Shown: piece after piece, positions 27,128 through 36,042 of the stretch
Layout of the letters: each line of letters starts with the position of its first letter
Numbering within the stretch: the stretch's first letter is position 1
Source: Flavobacterium salmonis
Lineage (GTDB): Bacteria; Bacteroidota; Bacteroidia; Flavobacteriales; Flavobacteriaceae
Direction: 5' to 3'
DNA length: 57,026 nt
Assembly (NCBI RefSeq): GCF_903819435.1
Contig: NZ_CAIJDP010000065.1
Location: forward strand, 1 to 57,026
The notes under the pieces: generated by a model
Told to the model about the DNA's origin: nothing
The model's database searches: none
The model's input: only the letters and a program-made list of their open reading frames with translations
Position numbers and translations under genes: made by a program

Positions 27128-27463
27128 TGTTCGACGTGAAACATATATTTTATTTCCATTATTCATCTTTCATGTTTCCGGTAAACCTAAGACATGTTCC
27201 ACGTGAAACATTTTTATTATTTTCTGATTTACTAGATTCGAATTTAAACTGTTTTACGTCGAACAATTAACTAATTAAACCTTAAACTTAAAACAAAGAT
27301 TTTCATGTTCCACGTGGAACGAATTCAATAAAAACCTAAAACTTAAAAAACGTTCCACGTGGAACGTTTATTTGTTTATATAAAATTTAGAACAATGTTT
27401 CACGTGGAACATAAATTTTAAACTTTAAAAAAAGATATTTAAGTTAAAGTTTCACGTGGAACA
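27128..27463. promoter_or_regulatory. cluster of seven parS-like ParB-binding sites
   Basis: Sixteen-base near-palindromes centred on ACGT start at 27128, 27195, 27250, 27306, 27351, 27396 and 27448, with spacings of 67, 55, 56, 45, 45 and 52 nt. Examples are TGTTCCACGTGAAACA (27195), the perfect palindrome CGTTCCACGTGGAACG (27351) and TGTTTCACGTGGAACA (27396). The copies at 27128 and 27250 are weaker. The known ParB/Spo0J consensus is TGTTNCACGTGAAACA. The last site overlaps the ybeY stop codon and encodes its end, FHVKL. This should be the chromosome centromere, to which ParB is recruited. Confidence 0.88.
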
Positions 27464-27863
27464 TCGCTATTTTTTCATCTTCTTTGGAACGCATTAACTC
27501 TGCATCCTTTTCTGTTTTATCTTTATATCCGCAGTAATGTAATATACCGTGAGCTAAAACTCGTTTTAATTCTTCATCAAAAGAAACATTGAAATCGTTT
27601 GCATTATCTTCTACTCTTTCAACAGAAACAAAAATATCACCGTTTAATTCGTTTCCAACTGTATAATCAAAACTGATGATATCTGTTAATGTATCGTGAT
27701 CCAGATATTCAACATTAATCTTGTGAAGATATTCATCATCACAAAAAATGTAATTTATCTCTCCTTCGTTTTTCTTTTCAGAAACAATTACAGCGCTCAA
27801 CCAATCAGTAAAGACTTCTTCGTTTTCTAAATTAAAATCTGTTTCGTAATTAAAATTGATCAT
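27444..27863 (-). CDS. ybeY: endoribonuclease YbeY
   Basis: YbeY is a zinc-dependent RNase needed for maturation of the 16S rRNA 3' end and ribosome quality control. The 139-residue product has the core TDIISFDY and the metal motif HGILHYCGYKDKT, with H105 and H109. The third His found in proteobacterial GYDH is absent; GYKDKT is what I expect for Bacteroidetes members. Its ATG overlaps the stop of the DUF4175 gene by 4 nt. A parS-like site covers its last six codons. Confidence 0.92.
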   Translation of the reverse strand: MINFNYETDFNLENEEVFTDWLSAVIVSEKKNEGEINYIFCDDEYLHKINVEYLDHDTLTDIISFDYTVGNELNGDIFVSVERVEDNANDFNVSFDEELKRVLAHGILHYCGYKDKTEKDAELMRSKEDEKIAMFHVKL

Positions 27864-30800
27864 TTGGTATTAAAATATTCTTGAACCTTTTGGTTAAAAT
27901 TTGAGCGCAAAGGTAGCGATTGTCTATTTAAAATCTCTACACTATTTAAATAATCCAATAATGAGCTTGGCAACGCATTACTTCTATTAGTAAATTCAGC
28001 CTTATTTGTTTCTGATTGACGCTTCGTATCCTGACCTTGTTGCTGAACTGCATTATTTAATTTTAATAATTCTTGTTGGATATTTAAGATTCTTTGCAAG
28101 TTCTCATTCTTAAATCCTTTATTCAAAAGTTGCTTTTCAGATTGTTTCATTTGTTCAATAACAGATCTTCCCTGAGAATCTAATCCTTTTCTAGCTAACT
28201 CTTTTTGCAACTCTTCACGAAGTTTTACCTGCTCTTTGTAAATCTCCATTATTTTTTCAGCGTCCCCTTCTCCATCATCACCCTCTTTTCCTTCTTTTTC
28301 TCCTTTACCACTTTTACCCTCTTTTCCAGAAGAGCCATTATTACCACTATTTCCCTGACCTTCTTTTCCATCTTTTCCCTGACCACTTTTTCCTTGTCCT
28401 GGTTTTTGACCTTGACCTTGTCCTGGTTTATCTCCTGGTTTATCACCCGGTTTCATTCCGTCTTTCATTTTATCGGCAAGACCTTTTTGCTTTTGAATAA
28501 TATCCGGCAATTGCATTCCTTGTCCGTCTCCTGGTTTTGGTTTTCCTGCGCCCGGTTTAGACATAGACATCTGCATGTTATTTAATAAATCACTCAAAAA
28601 GTCAGCTAACTTATTGGCAGAGGAAACTGCATATTGTTGGTGCGAAACTCCTTTTGGAACCTGAACGTCTGTCAAAGATTCGATCGCTTTGTCTATATTA
28701 TATTGTACATTTCCAATTTCCTTAGTTACATCTTCTGCTACTTTTGGGTTACGTAAAGACAAAGCAAACAAACTATCATCGACATGTTTAAACTGTTGTT
28801 TTAAATTCTGTTGTACTTTAATGTTCTTCGTATATATAGAAGAACCCAATTTCATAGACTTAAATTGTTTCATTACATTTTCCTGTGATAAGGAATAAGC
28901 CAGCAAATTATCCAGAATCTGGCGAAGCATTGCAACATCTTCTTCAAGCTGTTCTTGTTCTCCACCTTCCATACTGGAGTCCATTTGTTGTGCCATACTC
29001 TTCATTTTCTTTGCTGCACTTTTCTGTTTTGGTTTAGCCGAAGATGATTTTTTTTTGTTCAATTCTTCTGATGCTTTCTGCAAATCATCTTTCACATCTT
29101 TTTCTTTTGATACATCAGAAGGAATATCAAGAGGAGATTTTAATGTTTTATTTTCTTCTTTTAAGTCTTTTAAATCTTCCTGAATTTTATCAAATGCTTT
29201 ATTGATTTCTTCCTGCTTCTCAGATGTGTTTTCTTTATCTTTATTAGAAAGCTGTTCTTGTTTTTCTGCAAGCTTATCTAATTTTTCTGCAACTTGTCCT
29301 GCTTTCTTTTCTACGTAAAATCTTTTGGTTAATTCAACTAATTGTTCTAAATTTCTAGATTGATTTTTACTGATTTGTTTGAACTTTTCCATTTTATCAA
29401 ACAGTTCTTCGCTGTTTAATTTATCATTTAGGTTCTTCAATTCATCCAATAATTTCTGATTTTTCTCTAAATCTTTATCTGCATCCTCTAAACGCTTTTG
29501 TAAATCTTCTGAAGTTTTGTCCTTTTTATCGTCTTTGAATTTATCTAAATCCTTATTCATTTTTTCAGCAAATTGTTTCATCATTTCGTCTTGTTGTTTT
29601 TGACGTTTAATAAAATCATTAATTTTTTGCTGATCTTTAAATTCTAAATTATCTTTTTCTTTTCCTGTATTCTGGATTTTATCCATTTCGGAAATTTGCT
29701 TAGTTTGATTTTTTAATGATTTAGATAAACTATTAATGTTTTGATTTTGCTGTTGCAATTCCAGATCGTGAATTTCATCTGTAGTAGATACTCTGTCTGA
29801 AAAAACAGAAGACTTTGTACTCTTAAAATGATGTGGTGCATCGTTATCAAAAACTTCAAAATAGTATTCATAAGATACTCCTTCTTCAACTGTCAAGTTG
29901 CTTGGAAAAGAAAAAACGAACTGATCAAATACAGCTTGCTTTACCGGAATAGTTCCACGCTTTGCTGTTTGAGGTTTGTTACGTTCGTAGTAAACTATCT
30001 GCAATTTTGATAATCCGTAATCATCTCCAAGTCTTCCTAAAACATAATTCTTATCCAGCTTTAAACTATCCGGCGCAGGAGAAACAGTAATTGTTGGGTG
30101 CTGATCCTTGATAACTGACAAGTGATAATCTAATTTCTCATAGTTTTTAACCTTATTATTAGAAGTAAGAATTTGATATTCTGTGTTTTGACCAATATTT
30201 TTACTTAATTTAAACTCATTTTCAGCCTTGTTAAACTTAAAAGTTGCGTTTTCATCCTTCCAAACAATCTCCTGAGTCGACTGTGTATTCATTTTCCAGG
30301 TTACCAAAGTACCTTCAGGAACGATAGCATTTCCGGTTCCCTGAATGGTTTCTGATTTCTTTTTTAAGTAAGATGGAAAATTCAGAACCATTTCGAAGTT
30401 GGCGATTGATGGAACTGTGATTACTTTTAATTCGTATTCTTCAGATGAAACTGAATTTCCTTCAAAAGAAAAAGAAACATTGTCAACTGGTTTTTCAAAC
30501 TTGAATTCAAACTTTCCTGGCTGAGAAGATTCCATAAAATAACTTTCATCACCAATATGAATCATCACATTTTCGGGAACGATGTTTCCAACAGATTCCA
30601 TTTTTACAACAAAATCTTTGTTCTGTTCTGTTTGCAAATTTTGATTTAGCACCACAAATTTGAAAAGCGCCGGAGGTAAAAATGTAGCATTAAAATGCAC
30701 TACTCTATTTAAACTTTGAGAAATAATATTGCTGTTTCCTGAAATATAAAACACTACAAAAAGTAAAATTGGAATAAGTGCTAATGGCAAATACTTTCTG

Positions 30801-31282
30801 TTTGAATTAAAATTGATTGCATTTCCAAACGGAATTGGTTGTAGCGAATTTGCTTTTTGCTCTATCGAAGCCAACATCAACTCTGAACTTTCTGCTGAAT
30901 TCTCATAAGCCGAAAGCTGTAAAAAGTTTGTCAGCTTATCACTCACTTCAGTAAAATGATTTCCAATAATGGCAGAAGCCTGATTATAATCTATTCCTTT
31001 TTGAAGTTTGAATAACTTAAATACTGGAAACAGAATAAAACGAAACAAAAGATAAACTTCTACTCCTATAAAAAGCCAAAATAAAAGTGTTCTTCCGAGG
31101 GGTTTTAACCAAAGGAAATACTCAATAAAAAGCGTAAATAAAAAATACAAAAGTCCAAAACCGGTAAAAAGAAGTATTCCTTTTATCAATTCATTCGTAT
31201 AATATTTTTTAATAAAAGCTTCCAGCTTTTGATATATGGCAGATGATGTTTTCAAAATGAATCTGTTTAATTTATAACCCAT
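27860..31282 (-). CDS. large DUF4175 envelope protein
   Basis: I start it at the ATG at 31282 (MGYKLNRFILK, 1140 residues). The frame reaches 31330, but that extension is low-complexity AT repeat. Membrane segments lie near residues 35-60, 65-90 and 165-185. A beta-rich exoplasmic part follows (about 200-500), then a very long coiled coil rich in Lys/Glu/Gln (about 510-740), a Gly/Lys/Pro-Gly low-complexity stretch (near 930-1020) and a helical C terminus. This architecture matches the DUF4175 proteins of Bacteroidetes, whose function is not established. It is co-transcribed with ybeY and probably mnmG. Confidence 0.8.
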   Translation of the reverse strand: MGYKLNRFILKTSSAIYQKLEAFIKKYYTNELIKGILLFTGFGLLYFLFTLFIEYFLWLKPLGRTLLFWLFIGVEVYLLFRFILFPVFKLFKLQKGIDYNQASAIIGNHFTEVSDKLTNFLQLSAYENSAESSELMLASIEQKANSLQPIPFGNAINFNSNRKYLPLALIPILLFVVFYISGNSNIISQSLNRVVHFNATFLPPALFKFVVLNQNLQTEQNKDFVVKMESVGNIVPENVMIHIGDESYFMESSQPGKFEFKFEKPVDNVSFSFEGNSVSSEEYELKVITVPSIANFEMVLNFPSYLKKKSETIQGTGNAIVPEGTLVTWKMNTQSTQEIVWKDENATFKFNKAENEFKLSKNIGQNTEYQILTSNNKVKNYEKLDYHLSVIKDQHPTITVSPAPDSLKLDKNYVLGRLGDDYGLSKLQIVYYERNKPQTAKRGTIPVKQAVFDQFVFSFPSNLTVEEGVSYEYYFEVFDNDAPHHFKSTKSSVFSDRVSTTDEIHDLELQQQNQNINSLSKSLKNQTKQISEMDKIQNTGKEKDNLEFKDQQKINDFIKRQKQQDEMMKQFAEKMNKDLDKFKDDKKDKTSEDLQKRLEDADKDLEKNQKLLDELKNLNDKLNSEELFDKMEKFKQISKNQSRNLEQLVELTKRFYVEKKAGQVAEKLDKLAEKQEQLSNKDKENTSEKQEEINKAFDKIQEDLKDLKEENKTLKSPLDIPSDVSKEKDVKDDLQKASEELNKKKSSSAKPKQKSAAKKMKSMAQQMDSSMEGGEQEQLEEDVAMLRQILDNLLAYSLSQENVMKQFKSMKLGSSIYTKNIKVQQNLKQQFKHVDDSLFALSLRNPKVAEDVTKEIGNVQYNIDKAIESLTDVQVPKGVSHQQYAVSSANKLADFLSDLLNNMQMSMSKPGAGKPKPGDGQGMQLPDIIQKQKGLADKMKDGMKPGDKPGDKPGQGQGQKPGQGKSGQGKDGKEGQGNSGNNGSSGKEGKSGKGEKEGKEGDDGEGDAEKIMEIYKEQVKLREELQKELARKGLDSQGRSVIEQMKQSEKQLLNKGFKNENLQRILNIQQELLKLNNAVQQQGQDTKRQSETNKAEFTNRSNALPSSLLDYLNSVEILNRQSLPLRSNFNQKVQEYFNTK

Positions 31283-31392
31283 AAAAGTAGTAATTTTAAT
31301 TAGAAAATGACCCATTAGAAAATTAGTCAATTAAGCTACAAACAAGACATTATCTCATTATACACATTTTCTAATTTTCTAATTCAGAGTTG

Positions 31393-31400
31393 TATCTTTG
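31393..31400 (+). promoter_or_regulatory. -7 element of gltX
   Basis: TATCTTTG matches the TAnnTTTG consensus and lies 17 nt upstream of the gltX ATG. No TTG occurs at the proper -33 distance, so only half of the promoter is recognisable. Confidence 0.5.
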
Positions 31401-31417
31401 CATCAAAATTTATACAA

Positions 31418-32923
31418 ATGTTAAAGCAAGTTCGTGTGCGTTTTGCACCAAGTCCAACAGGACCTCTACATATTGGCGGAGTTCGTACTGCCCTATTTAA
31501 TTATTTATTTGCCAAAAAACATAACGGTGTTTTTTATCTGAGGATTGAAGATACAGATCAGACTCGTTTTGTTCCGGGAGCTGAGGCTTATATTATGGAA
31601 GCTTTAGAATGGTTAGGAATTTCGCCTGATGAAACCGTTGCAAAAAATGAAAAATTTGGTCCGTACAGACAAAGTGATCGTAAAGATTTATACCAACAAT
31701 ATGCTGATCAATTGATCAATTCTGGTTGGGCGTATTATGCTTTTGATACTCCCGAAGCTTTAGATGCACATAGAAAACAACACGAAGCCGAAGGAAAAAC
31801 ATTTATTTACAATCATCATAATCGTGAAAAGTTAGATACGTCTTTGGTAATTTCTGCAGAAGAAGTTTCTAAAAGAATTACAAATGGAGAACATTATGTG
31901 ATCCGTTTTAAAACTCCGGTTGATGAAACTTTACACTTGAAAGATATCATTCGTGGTGATGTAAAATTCGAAACGAATCTTCTTGATGATAAAGTATTAT
32001 TTAAAAGTGACGGAATGCCAACTTATCATTTAGCTAATATTGTTGATGATCATTTAATGGAAACTTCACATGTAATTCGTGGAGAAGAATGGTTGCCGTC
32101 TATGCCACTACACGTTTTATTATACAGAGCTTTTGGTTGGGATGCTCCGGAATTTGCACATTTACCTTTGATTTTAAAACCTGTTGGAAACGGAAAATTA
32201 TCTAAAAGAGATGGTGACAAATTAGGATTTCCTGTGTTTCCATTAGAATGGAAAACGGAAGAAGGCATTTCATCAGGTTACAGAGAGAAAGGATTTTTCC
32301 CGGAAGCAGTTATAAATTTTCTTGCTCTTTTAGGATGGAATGACGGAACTGATAAGGAATTATTTTCTTTAGAGGAATTAGTAGAGTCGTTTGACTTAAA
32401 CCGAGTTCACAAATCGGGAGCAAAATTTGATCCGGAGAAAAACAAATGGTTCAATCACCAATATTTAATTAAACAAAATGATGCAGATTTAGCGAAAAGC
32501 TTCACTCCTATTTTAGTAGAAAAAGGAATTGATATTTCTAAATTTGATATTACAAGAATTGTTTCTTTGATAAAAGAACGTGCTCATTTTGTTTCTGAAT
32601 TTTGGGATTTAACAGATTTCTTTTTCCACGCACCAACATCATACGATGAAAAAGCAAGCAAAAACTGGAAAGAAGAAACACCGGCTTTAATGCAGGAATT
32701 GATTTCAACTCTAGAATATATTGATGGTTTTGATTCAGCAAATATTGAAGCAATTGTAAAAGACTGGTTAACTAAAAACGAAATTGGAATGGGCAAAGTG
32801 ATGCAGCCTTTTCGTTTAAGTTTGGTTGGAGCTTTAAAAGGCCCTCACCTATTTGACATTGTTGAAATCATCGGAAAAGAAGAAACTATATCTAGGATTC
32901 AGAAGGCAATAAGTTCTTTGTAA
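31418..32923 (+). CDS. gltX: glutamyl-tRNA synthetase
   Basis: This is a class I synthetase that charges tRNA-Glu. The 501-residue product has FAPSPTGPLHIGG with the HIGH motif at 18-21, an EDTDQTRF segment, a catalytic core, and GKLSKRDG (near 260-267) as the KMSKS equivalent, followed by the helical anticodon-binding part. A GlnRS gene also lies in the window, so a discriminating rather than misacylating role is likely. It is divergent from the DUF4175 operon and ends at a strong terminator. Confidence 0.96.
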   Translation: MLKQVRVRFAPSPTGPLHIGGVRTALFNYLFAKKHNGVFYLRIEDTDQTRFVPGAEAYIMEALEWLGISPDETVAKNEKFGPYRQSDRKDLYQQYADQLINSGWAYYAFDTPEALDAHRKQHEAEGKTFIYNHHNREKLDTSLVISAEEVSKRITNGEHYVIRFKTPVDETLHLKDIIRGDVKFETNLLDDKVLFKSDGMPTYHLANIVDDHLMETSHVIRGEEWLPSMPLHVLLYRAFGWDAPEFAHLPLILKPVGNGKLSKRDGDKLGFPVFPLEWKTEEGISSGYREKGFFPEAVINFLALLGWNDGTDKELFSLEELVESFDLNRVHKSGAKFDPEKNKWFNHQYLIKQNDADLAKSFTPILVEKGIDISKFDITRIVSLIKERAHFVSEFWDLTDFFFHAPTSYDEKASKNWKEETPALMQELISTLEYIDGFDSANIEAIVKDWLTKNEIGMGKVMQPFRLSLVGALKGPHLFDIVEIIGKEETISRIQKAISSL

Positions 32924-32945
32924 AAAAATATACTTTCAAAATGCA

Positions 32946-32983
32946 AACGCTAAGTAACATTAATAAAATGTTCTTAGCGTTTT
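32946..32983 (+). terminator. terminator of gltX
   Basis: The arms AACGCTAAG(T)AACATT and AATGTTCTTAGCGTT pair with one bulged T, followed by seven T. Confidence 0.9.
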
Positions 32984-33047
32984 TTTATATTCAAACCCGA
33001 AGAAATTTCGTAATTTACCGCACCTAAAAACTTAAATCAATATCACT

Positions 33048-34025
33048 ATGAGTATCCCATTCATTATCATTTTTGTAATTGCATTCTTTATTTTCCTATC
33101 GTTATTCTTTACAGTAAAACAACAATCCTCTGTAATTATCGAAAGATTTGGAAAATTTCAGAGTGTTAGAAATTCAGGTTTGCAACTTAAAATTCCGGTT
33201 GTTGACAGAATTGCCGGAAGAGTAAATCTAAAAATTCAACAGTTAGATGTTATTATTGAAACCAAAACCAAAGACAACGTTTTTATCAAAATGAAAGTTT
33301 CGGTACAGTTTAAAGTTATTCAGGAAAAAGTATACGATGCTTTTTATAAACTCGAATATCCTCACGATCAGATCACGGCGTATGTTTTTGATGTCGTTCG
33401 TGCCGAAGTTCCAAAACTAAAACTGGATGATGTTTTTGAAAGAAAAGATGATATCGCCATAGCTGTAAAAAGAGAATTGAACGAAGCTATGACTACATAT
33501 GGTTATGATATCATCAATACTTTGGTTACGGATATTGATCCGGATATCCAGGTAAAAAATGCAATGAACAGAATCAACGCTGCCGATAGAGAAAAAACAG
33601 CTGCAGAATTTGAAGCTGAAAGTTCAAGAATCAGAATCGTTGCTAAAGCAAAAGCCGAAGCAGAAAGTAAACGTTTACAAGGTCAGGGTATTGCAGATCA
33701 GCGTCGTGAAATTGCAAGAGGTTTAGTAGAAAGTGTTGAAGTTTTGAATAATGTTGGAATAAATTCCCAGGAAGCTTCTGCCCTAATTGTTGTCACTCAA
33801 CATTATGATACGCTTCAGGCAATTGGAGCTGATGCTAATTCTAATTTAATTTTGTTGCCTAATTCACCACAAGCAGGAAGTGATATGTTGAATAATATGG
33901 TAGCTTCATTCTCAGCATCTAACCAAGTTGGGGAAATGATGAAGAAAAACAATAAAAAAGTGGAGAAACCAAAACCAATACAGCCACAAAGCGGTTATGA
34001 AGATGATATAACTCCAGAAAATTAA
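33048..34025 (+). CDS. SPFH/stomatin-family membrane protein
   Basis: The 325-residue product has one N-terminal membrane segment (4-24). An SPFH/band-7 domain (about 25-190) begins TVKQQSSVIIERFGKFQ and contains ALIVVTQHYDTLQAIG toward its end. A coiled Ala/Glu/Lys helix (about 190-235) and a charged tail follow. Proteins of this type oligomerise in the inner membrane and organise membrane domains or modulate proteases. No NfeD-like partner is adjacent, so the function is not fixed. It ends at a terminator shared with the opposing operon. Confidence 0.85.
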   Translation: MSIPFIIIFVIAFFIFLSLFFTVKQQSSVIIERFGKFQSVRNSGLQLKIPVVDRIAGRVNLKIQQLDVIIETKTKDNVFIKMKVSVQFKVIQEKVYDAFYKLEYPHDQITAYVFDVVRAEVPKLKLDDVFERKDDIAIAVKRELNEAMTTYGYDIINTLVTDIDPDIQVKNAMNRINAADREKTAAEFEAESSRIRIVAKAKAEAESKRLQGQGIADQRREIARGLVESVEVLNNVGINSQEASALIVVTQHYDTLQAIGADANSNLILLPNSPQAGSDMLNNMVASFSASNQVGEMMKKNNKKVEKPKPIQPQSGYEDDITPEN

Positions 34026-34040
34026 TAAATATCAAAAACG

Positions 34041-34066
34041 AAAAAGAGGCTCAATTGCCTCTTTTT
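34041..34066. terminator. bidirectional terminator shared by convergent genes
   Basis: AAAAAGAGGC pairs with GCCTCTTTTT over a 6-nt loop, with T tracts on both strands. The stop codon of the minus-strand DUF6327 gene (34051-34053) lies within the loop. Confidence 0.85.
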
Positions 34067-34305
34067 TTATTTATAAACCAACCGATTATATAAGGTAAAA
34101 TCGATTGAAAAATACTTCCATAAGAATTTGAAAGGTAATCTTTGAATGAAGAAAAAATGCCATTCATAACATTTTCTGGTGTAATATTTTCTCTAGTTTT
34201 TTGAAAACTTAAAACCAATTTCTGATAACTGATTTCTTTTTCGAGTTTTAAAATTTCAAGATCTTTTTCTATTTCAGCATACGATGAGTATTTTTTTACT
34301 TCCAT
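34051..34305 (-). CDS. DUF6327-like small protein
   Basis: The 84-residue product has an N-terminal helix of charged residues (KKYSSYAEIEKDLEILKLEK) and a C-terminal segment ending SILPYIIGWFINKKRGN that may associate with the membrane. The layout matches small Flavobacteriaceae proteins I know as DUF6327, function unknown. It lies 3 nt downstream of the holin-like gene and 500 nt from the YtxH-like gene, so it is the last member of a three-gene envelope-stress-like operon. Confidence 0.7.
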   Translation of the reverse strand: MEVKKYSSYAEIEKDLEILKLEKEISYQKLVLSFQKTRENITPENVMNGIFSSFKDYLSNSYGSIFQSILPYIIGWFINKKRGN

Positions 34306-34308
34306 AAA

Positions 34309-34659
34309 TTAATCGTTAAAAAAGATTTCTGAAAATTTCTCTAAAATCGGACCTTCAACAAACTTGTCTTTTATAAAAAAAAGTAAAATTGTAAACACAA
34401 AATAGATCCCTCCTACTGCTAAAAATCCGAGTGCATTACTTTCAAATAAAGAACCAAAAGCATACGCTGCGGCAAAAGATCCAAAAATAAGAACCATACT
34501 AAAACACAATAAAATCAAAGTAAATTTAAAAATTAAAGTTGTTGATTTCATCGCAACCTTAAATCCCCAGAGTTTATAATACGCTAAATTACTGTCAATA
34601 TAAGCTTTGGTACTTTCCTGAATATTCTCTGTATTTTCTTTTAATTCTTCAAAAGCCAT
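34309..34659 (-). CDS. phage-holin-family (holin superfamily III-like) membrane protein
   Basis: I start at the ATG at 34659 (MAFEELKENTENI, 116 residues), since the upstream 12 codons to 34695 are not typical. An amphipathic helix (1-35) precedes two membrane segments (about 42-72 and 78-98). This matches the Phage_holin_3_6 family, which despite its name is chromosomal and accompanies YtxH and DUF6327 proteins. The role is unknown. Confidence 0.75.
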   Translation of the reverse strand: MAFEELKENTENIQESTKAYIDSNLAYYKLWGFKVAMKSTTLIFKFTLILLCFSMVLIFGSFAAAYAFGSLFESNALGFLAVGGIYFVFTILLFFIKDKFVEGPILEKFSEIFFND

Positions 34660-34776
34660 AATTTTAAATTTCATTAAAAAAGAAACACAAAACAAACTGA
34701 TTACAAACTGAATATCAAATATTATAAAAAAATTATATCAACTATAAATCAGGTAAGTTTTGTGTTGCCTGGATTA

Positions 34777-35103
34777 TTACTTTTGATATTTAGCGTTTTG
34801 CGTCTTCAAATCAGCTAGTTTAGATTCTAAAAAAGAAATAACTTCTTCTGTTTTATGGCTTACATTTGAAAGTAATTCATCAAAAGTTCCATCAAGATTC
34901 TCTGTAGCACTTGCAAATTTTTCACGCAAAACTTCTGAACTTGCTTCTAAGGAGTCTTTTAAATTGTTGGCAGTATCTCCCAGATTTTCTTTAATTTTTG
35001 CTCTTGTGTTTGAGCCTTTATCAGGAGCTAACAAAATTCCTATAGCTGCTCCTACTGCTGCTCCGGCCAAAATTGCTGCAATAGTATTTGAATTGTTTGA
35101 CAT
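34777..35103 (-). CDS. YtxH-family protein
   Basis: The 108-residue product begins with a Gly/Ala-rich membrane segment (AAILAGAAVGAAIGILLAPDKGS, residues 9-31). An amphipathic coiled coil (35-105) follows, as in YtxH/gas-vesicle-like stress proteins. It is first in the operon YtxH, holin-like, DUF6327. Such operons are often induced by envelope or stationary-phase stress in other bacteria; no regulatory site was identified here. Confidence 0.8.
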   Translation of the reverse strand: MSNNSNTIAAILAGAAVGAAIGILLAPDKGSNTRAKIKENLGDTANNLKDSLEASSEVLREKFASATENLDGTFDELLSNVSHKTEEVISFLESKLADLKTQNAKYQK

Positions 35104-35469
35104 AATATTTAATTTAAATGATTAATAAAGATACTAATTTTTGATATTCTAAAATATTGTCTAAAAGTAATTTACATAAAGTTAATAAACATAAGCAATA
35201 GCCTCTAATACTTTTCAATAATACACGCAAAAAACTTAAAGCTTATTTCAGCCGTATATACTTCTGAAAAATACATACTTCATTCCAATTAAATTTGAGG
35301 AATAAAAAATGATAAAAATAAAAATTTATAAATGATAAAACCAATTTCAGAAATCAGCATTGAATAAATTATAAAAACAAAAAAGTAAATTTTTCAATTT
35401 TTTAAAAAACCAGATTCGATTCCTAAAGTGCTTTTTTTAATTATAAATTTCAGATTTGATCTTTGGATA

Positions 35470-35670
35470 AAAATAGCAACTTTATAAACAATTGTATGTT
35501 AACAACCCGTTAAACCGACAAAAACGATGGCGAAAATTAAAATAAAGCTCAAAAATCAACAATTATTCAAAAGATGAGTTAAGAGATGAAATAAGTAAAA
35601 AAAGGTCTTAAAATTAAATTATGAAGGTCATTTTTAGTTTAAATAATCTATTAAAATTAAAAAAACAATA
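35470..35670 (+). repeat. duplicated element, copy A
   Basis: It starts with TAGCAACTTTATAAACA. It contains the tiny frames MAKIKIKLKNQQLFKR (ATG 35527) and MKVIFSLNNLLKLKKQ (ATG 35621). A central frame corresponding to copy B is interrupted by stops, which suggests decay. Confidence 0.5.
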
Positions 35671-35788
35671 GATTTAATATATAATAAATATAATCTTTAA
35701 AATATACAAAATTATAAATAAAATTGATTTAATATAATTTCATCATTTATTTTGAAGAAATCCATACATTTTTTAAAACTAAATCTTA

Positions 35789-35990
35789 GATAGCAACTTT
35801 ATAAACATTCCATTGTTAATAAGCTGTAAAGATGGCTAAAAGAAGAGCTAAAATTAAAATAAAGCGTTTATTTTAACTATTTTAAAAAAGATGAATTCTA
35901 TATCGGAAGAAATAAAAAAACCTTTTAAAATCAATTTATGAAGGCTACTTTTAATATAAAATATTTATTAAAAATATATTTTATATAGAA
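35789..35990 (+). repeat. duplicated element, copy B
   Basis: It starts with TAGCAACTTTATAAACA. Its tiny frames are MAKRRAKIKIKRLF (ATG 35832), MNSISEEIKKPFKINL (ATG 35891) and MKATFNIKYLLKIYFI (ATG 35938). The last two overlap by ATGA. The similar peptide pattern in copy A is why I report them. Alternatively both are copies of an RNA element. Confidence 0.5.
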
Positions 35991-36004
35991 AAAATAAATA
36001 ATAA

Positions 36005-36028
36005 AAAAGCGCTTATAAAAAGCGCTTT
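36005..36028. terminator. bidirectional terminator next to glnS
   Basis: AAAAGCGCTT pairs with AAGCGCTTTT over a 4-nt loop. It serves the glnS gene on the minus strand and could also stop plus-strand transcripts of the duplicated element. Confidence 0.85.
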
Positions 36029-36042
36029 TCAATAGATTATAT

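Larger units (their letters stand above)
35104..36042. other. gene desert with a duplicated element
   Basis: This is 939 nt without a recognised gene, extremely AT-rich. It contains two diverged direct copies of a roughly 180-nt element (about 35470-35670 and 35789-35990). Both begin with TAGCAACTTTATAAACA, and both carry a short frame starting ATGGC and another starting ATGAAGG. Poly-T/A tracts and a terminator close the region on the right. Confidence 0.6.

Noticed and set aside
28205..28585. 126-codon plus-strand ORF within the DUF4175 gene
   Set aside because: Antisense of a low-complexity Gly/Lys region of a clearly coding gene.
35101..36042. Possible CRISPR array or phage attachment region in the gene desert
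   Set aside because: The two repeats are diverged, unequal and not spaced regularly; no cas gene or integrase is near.
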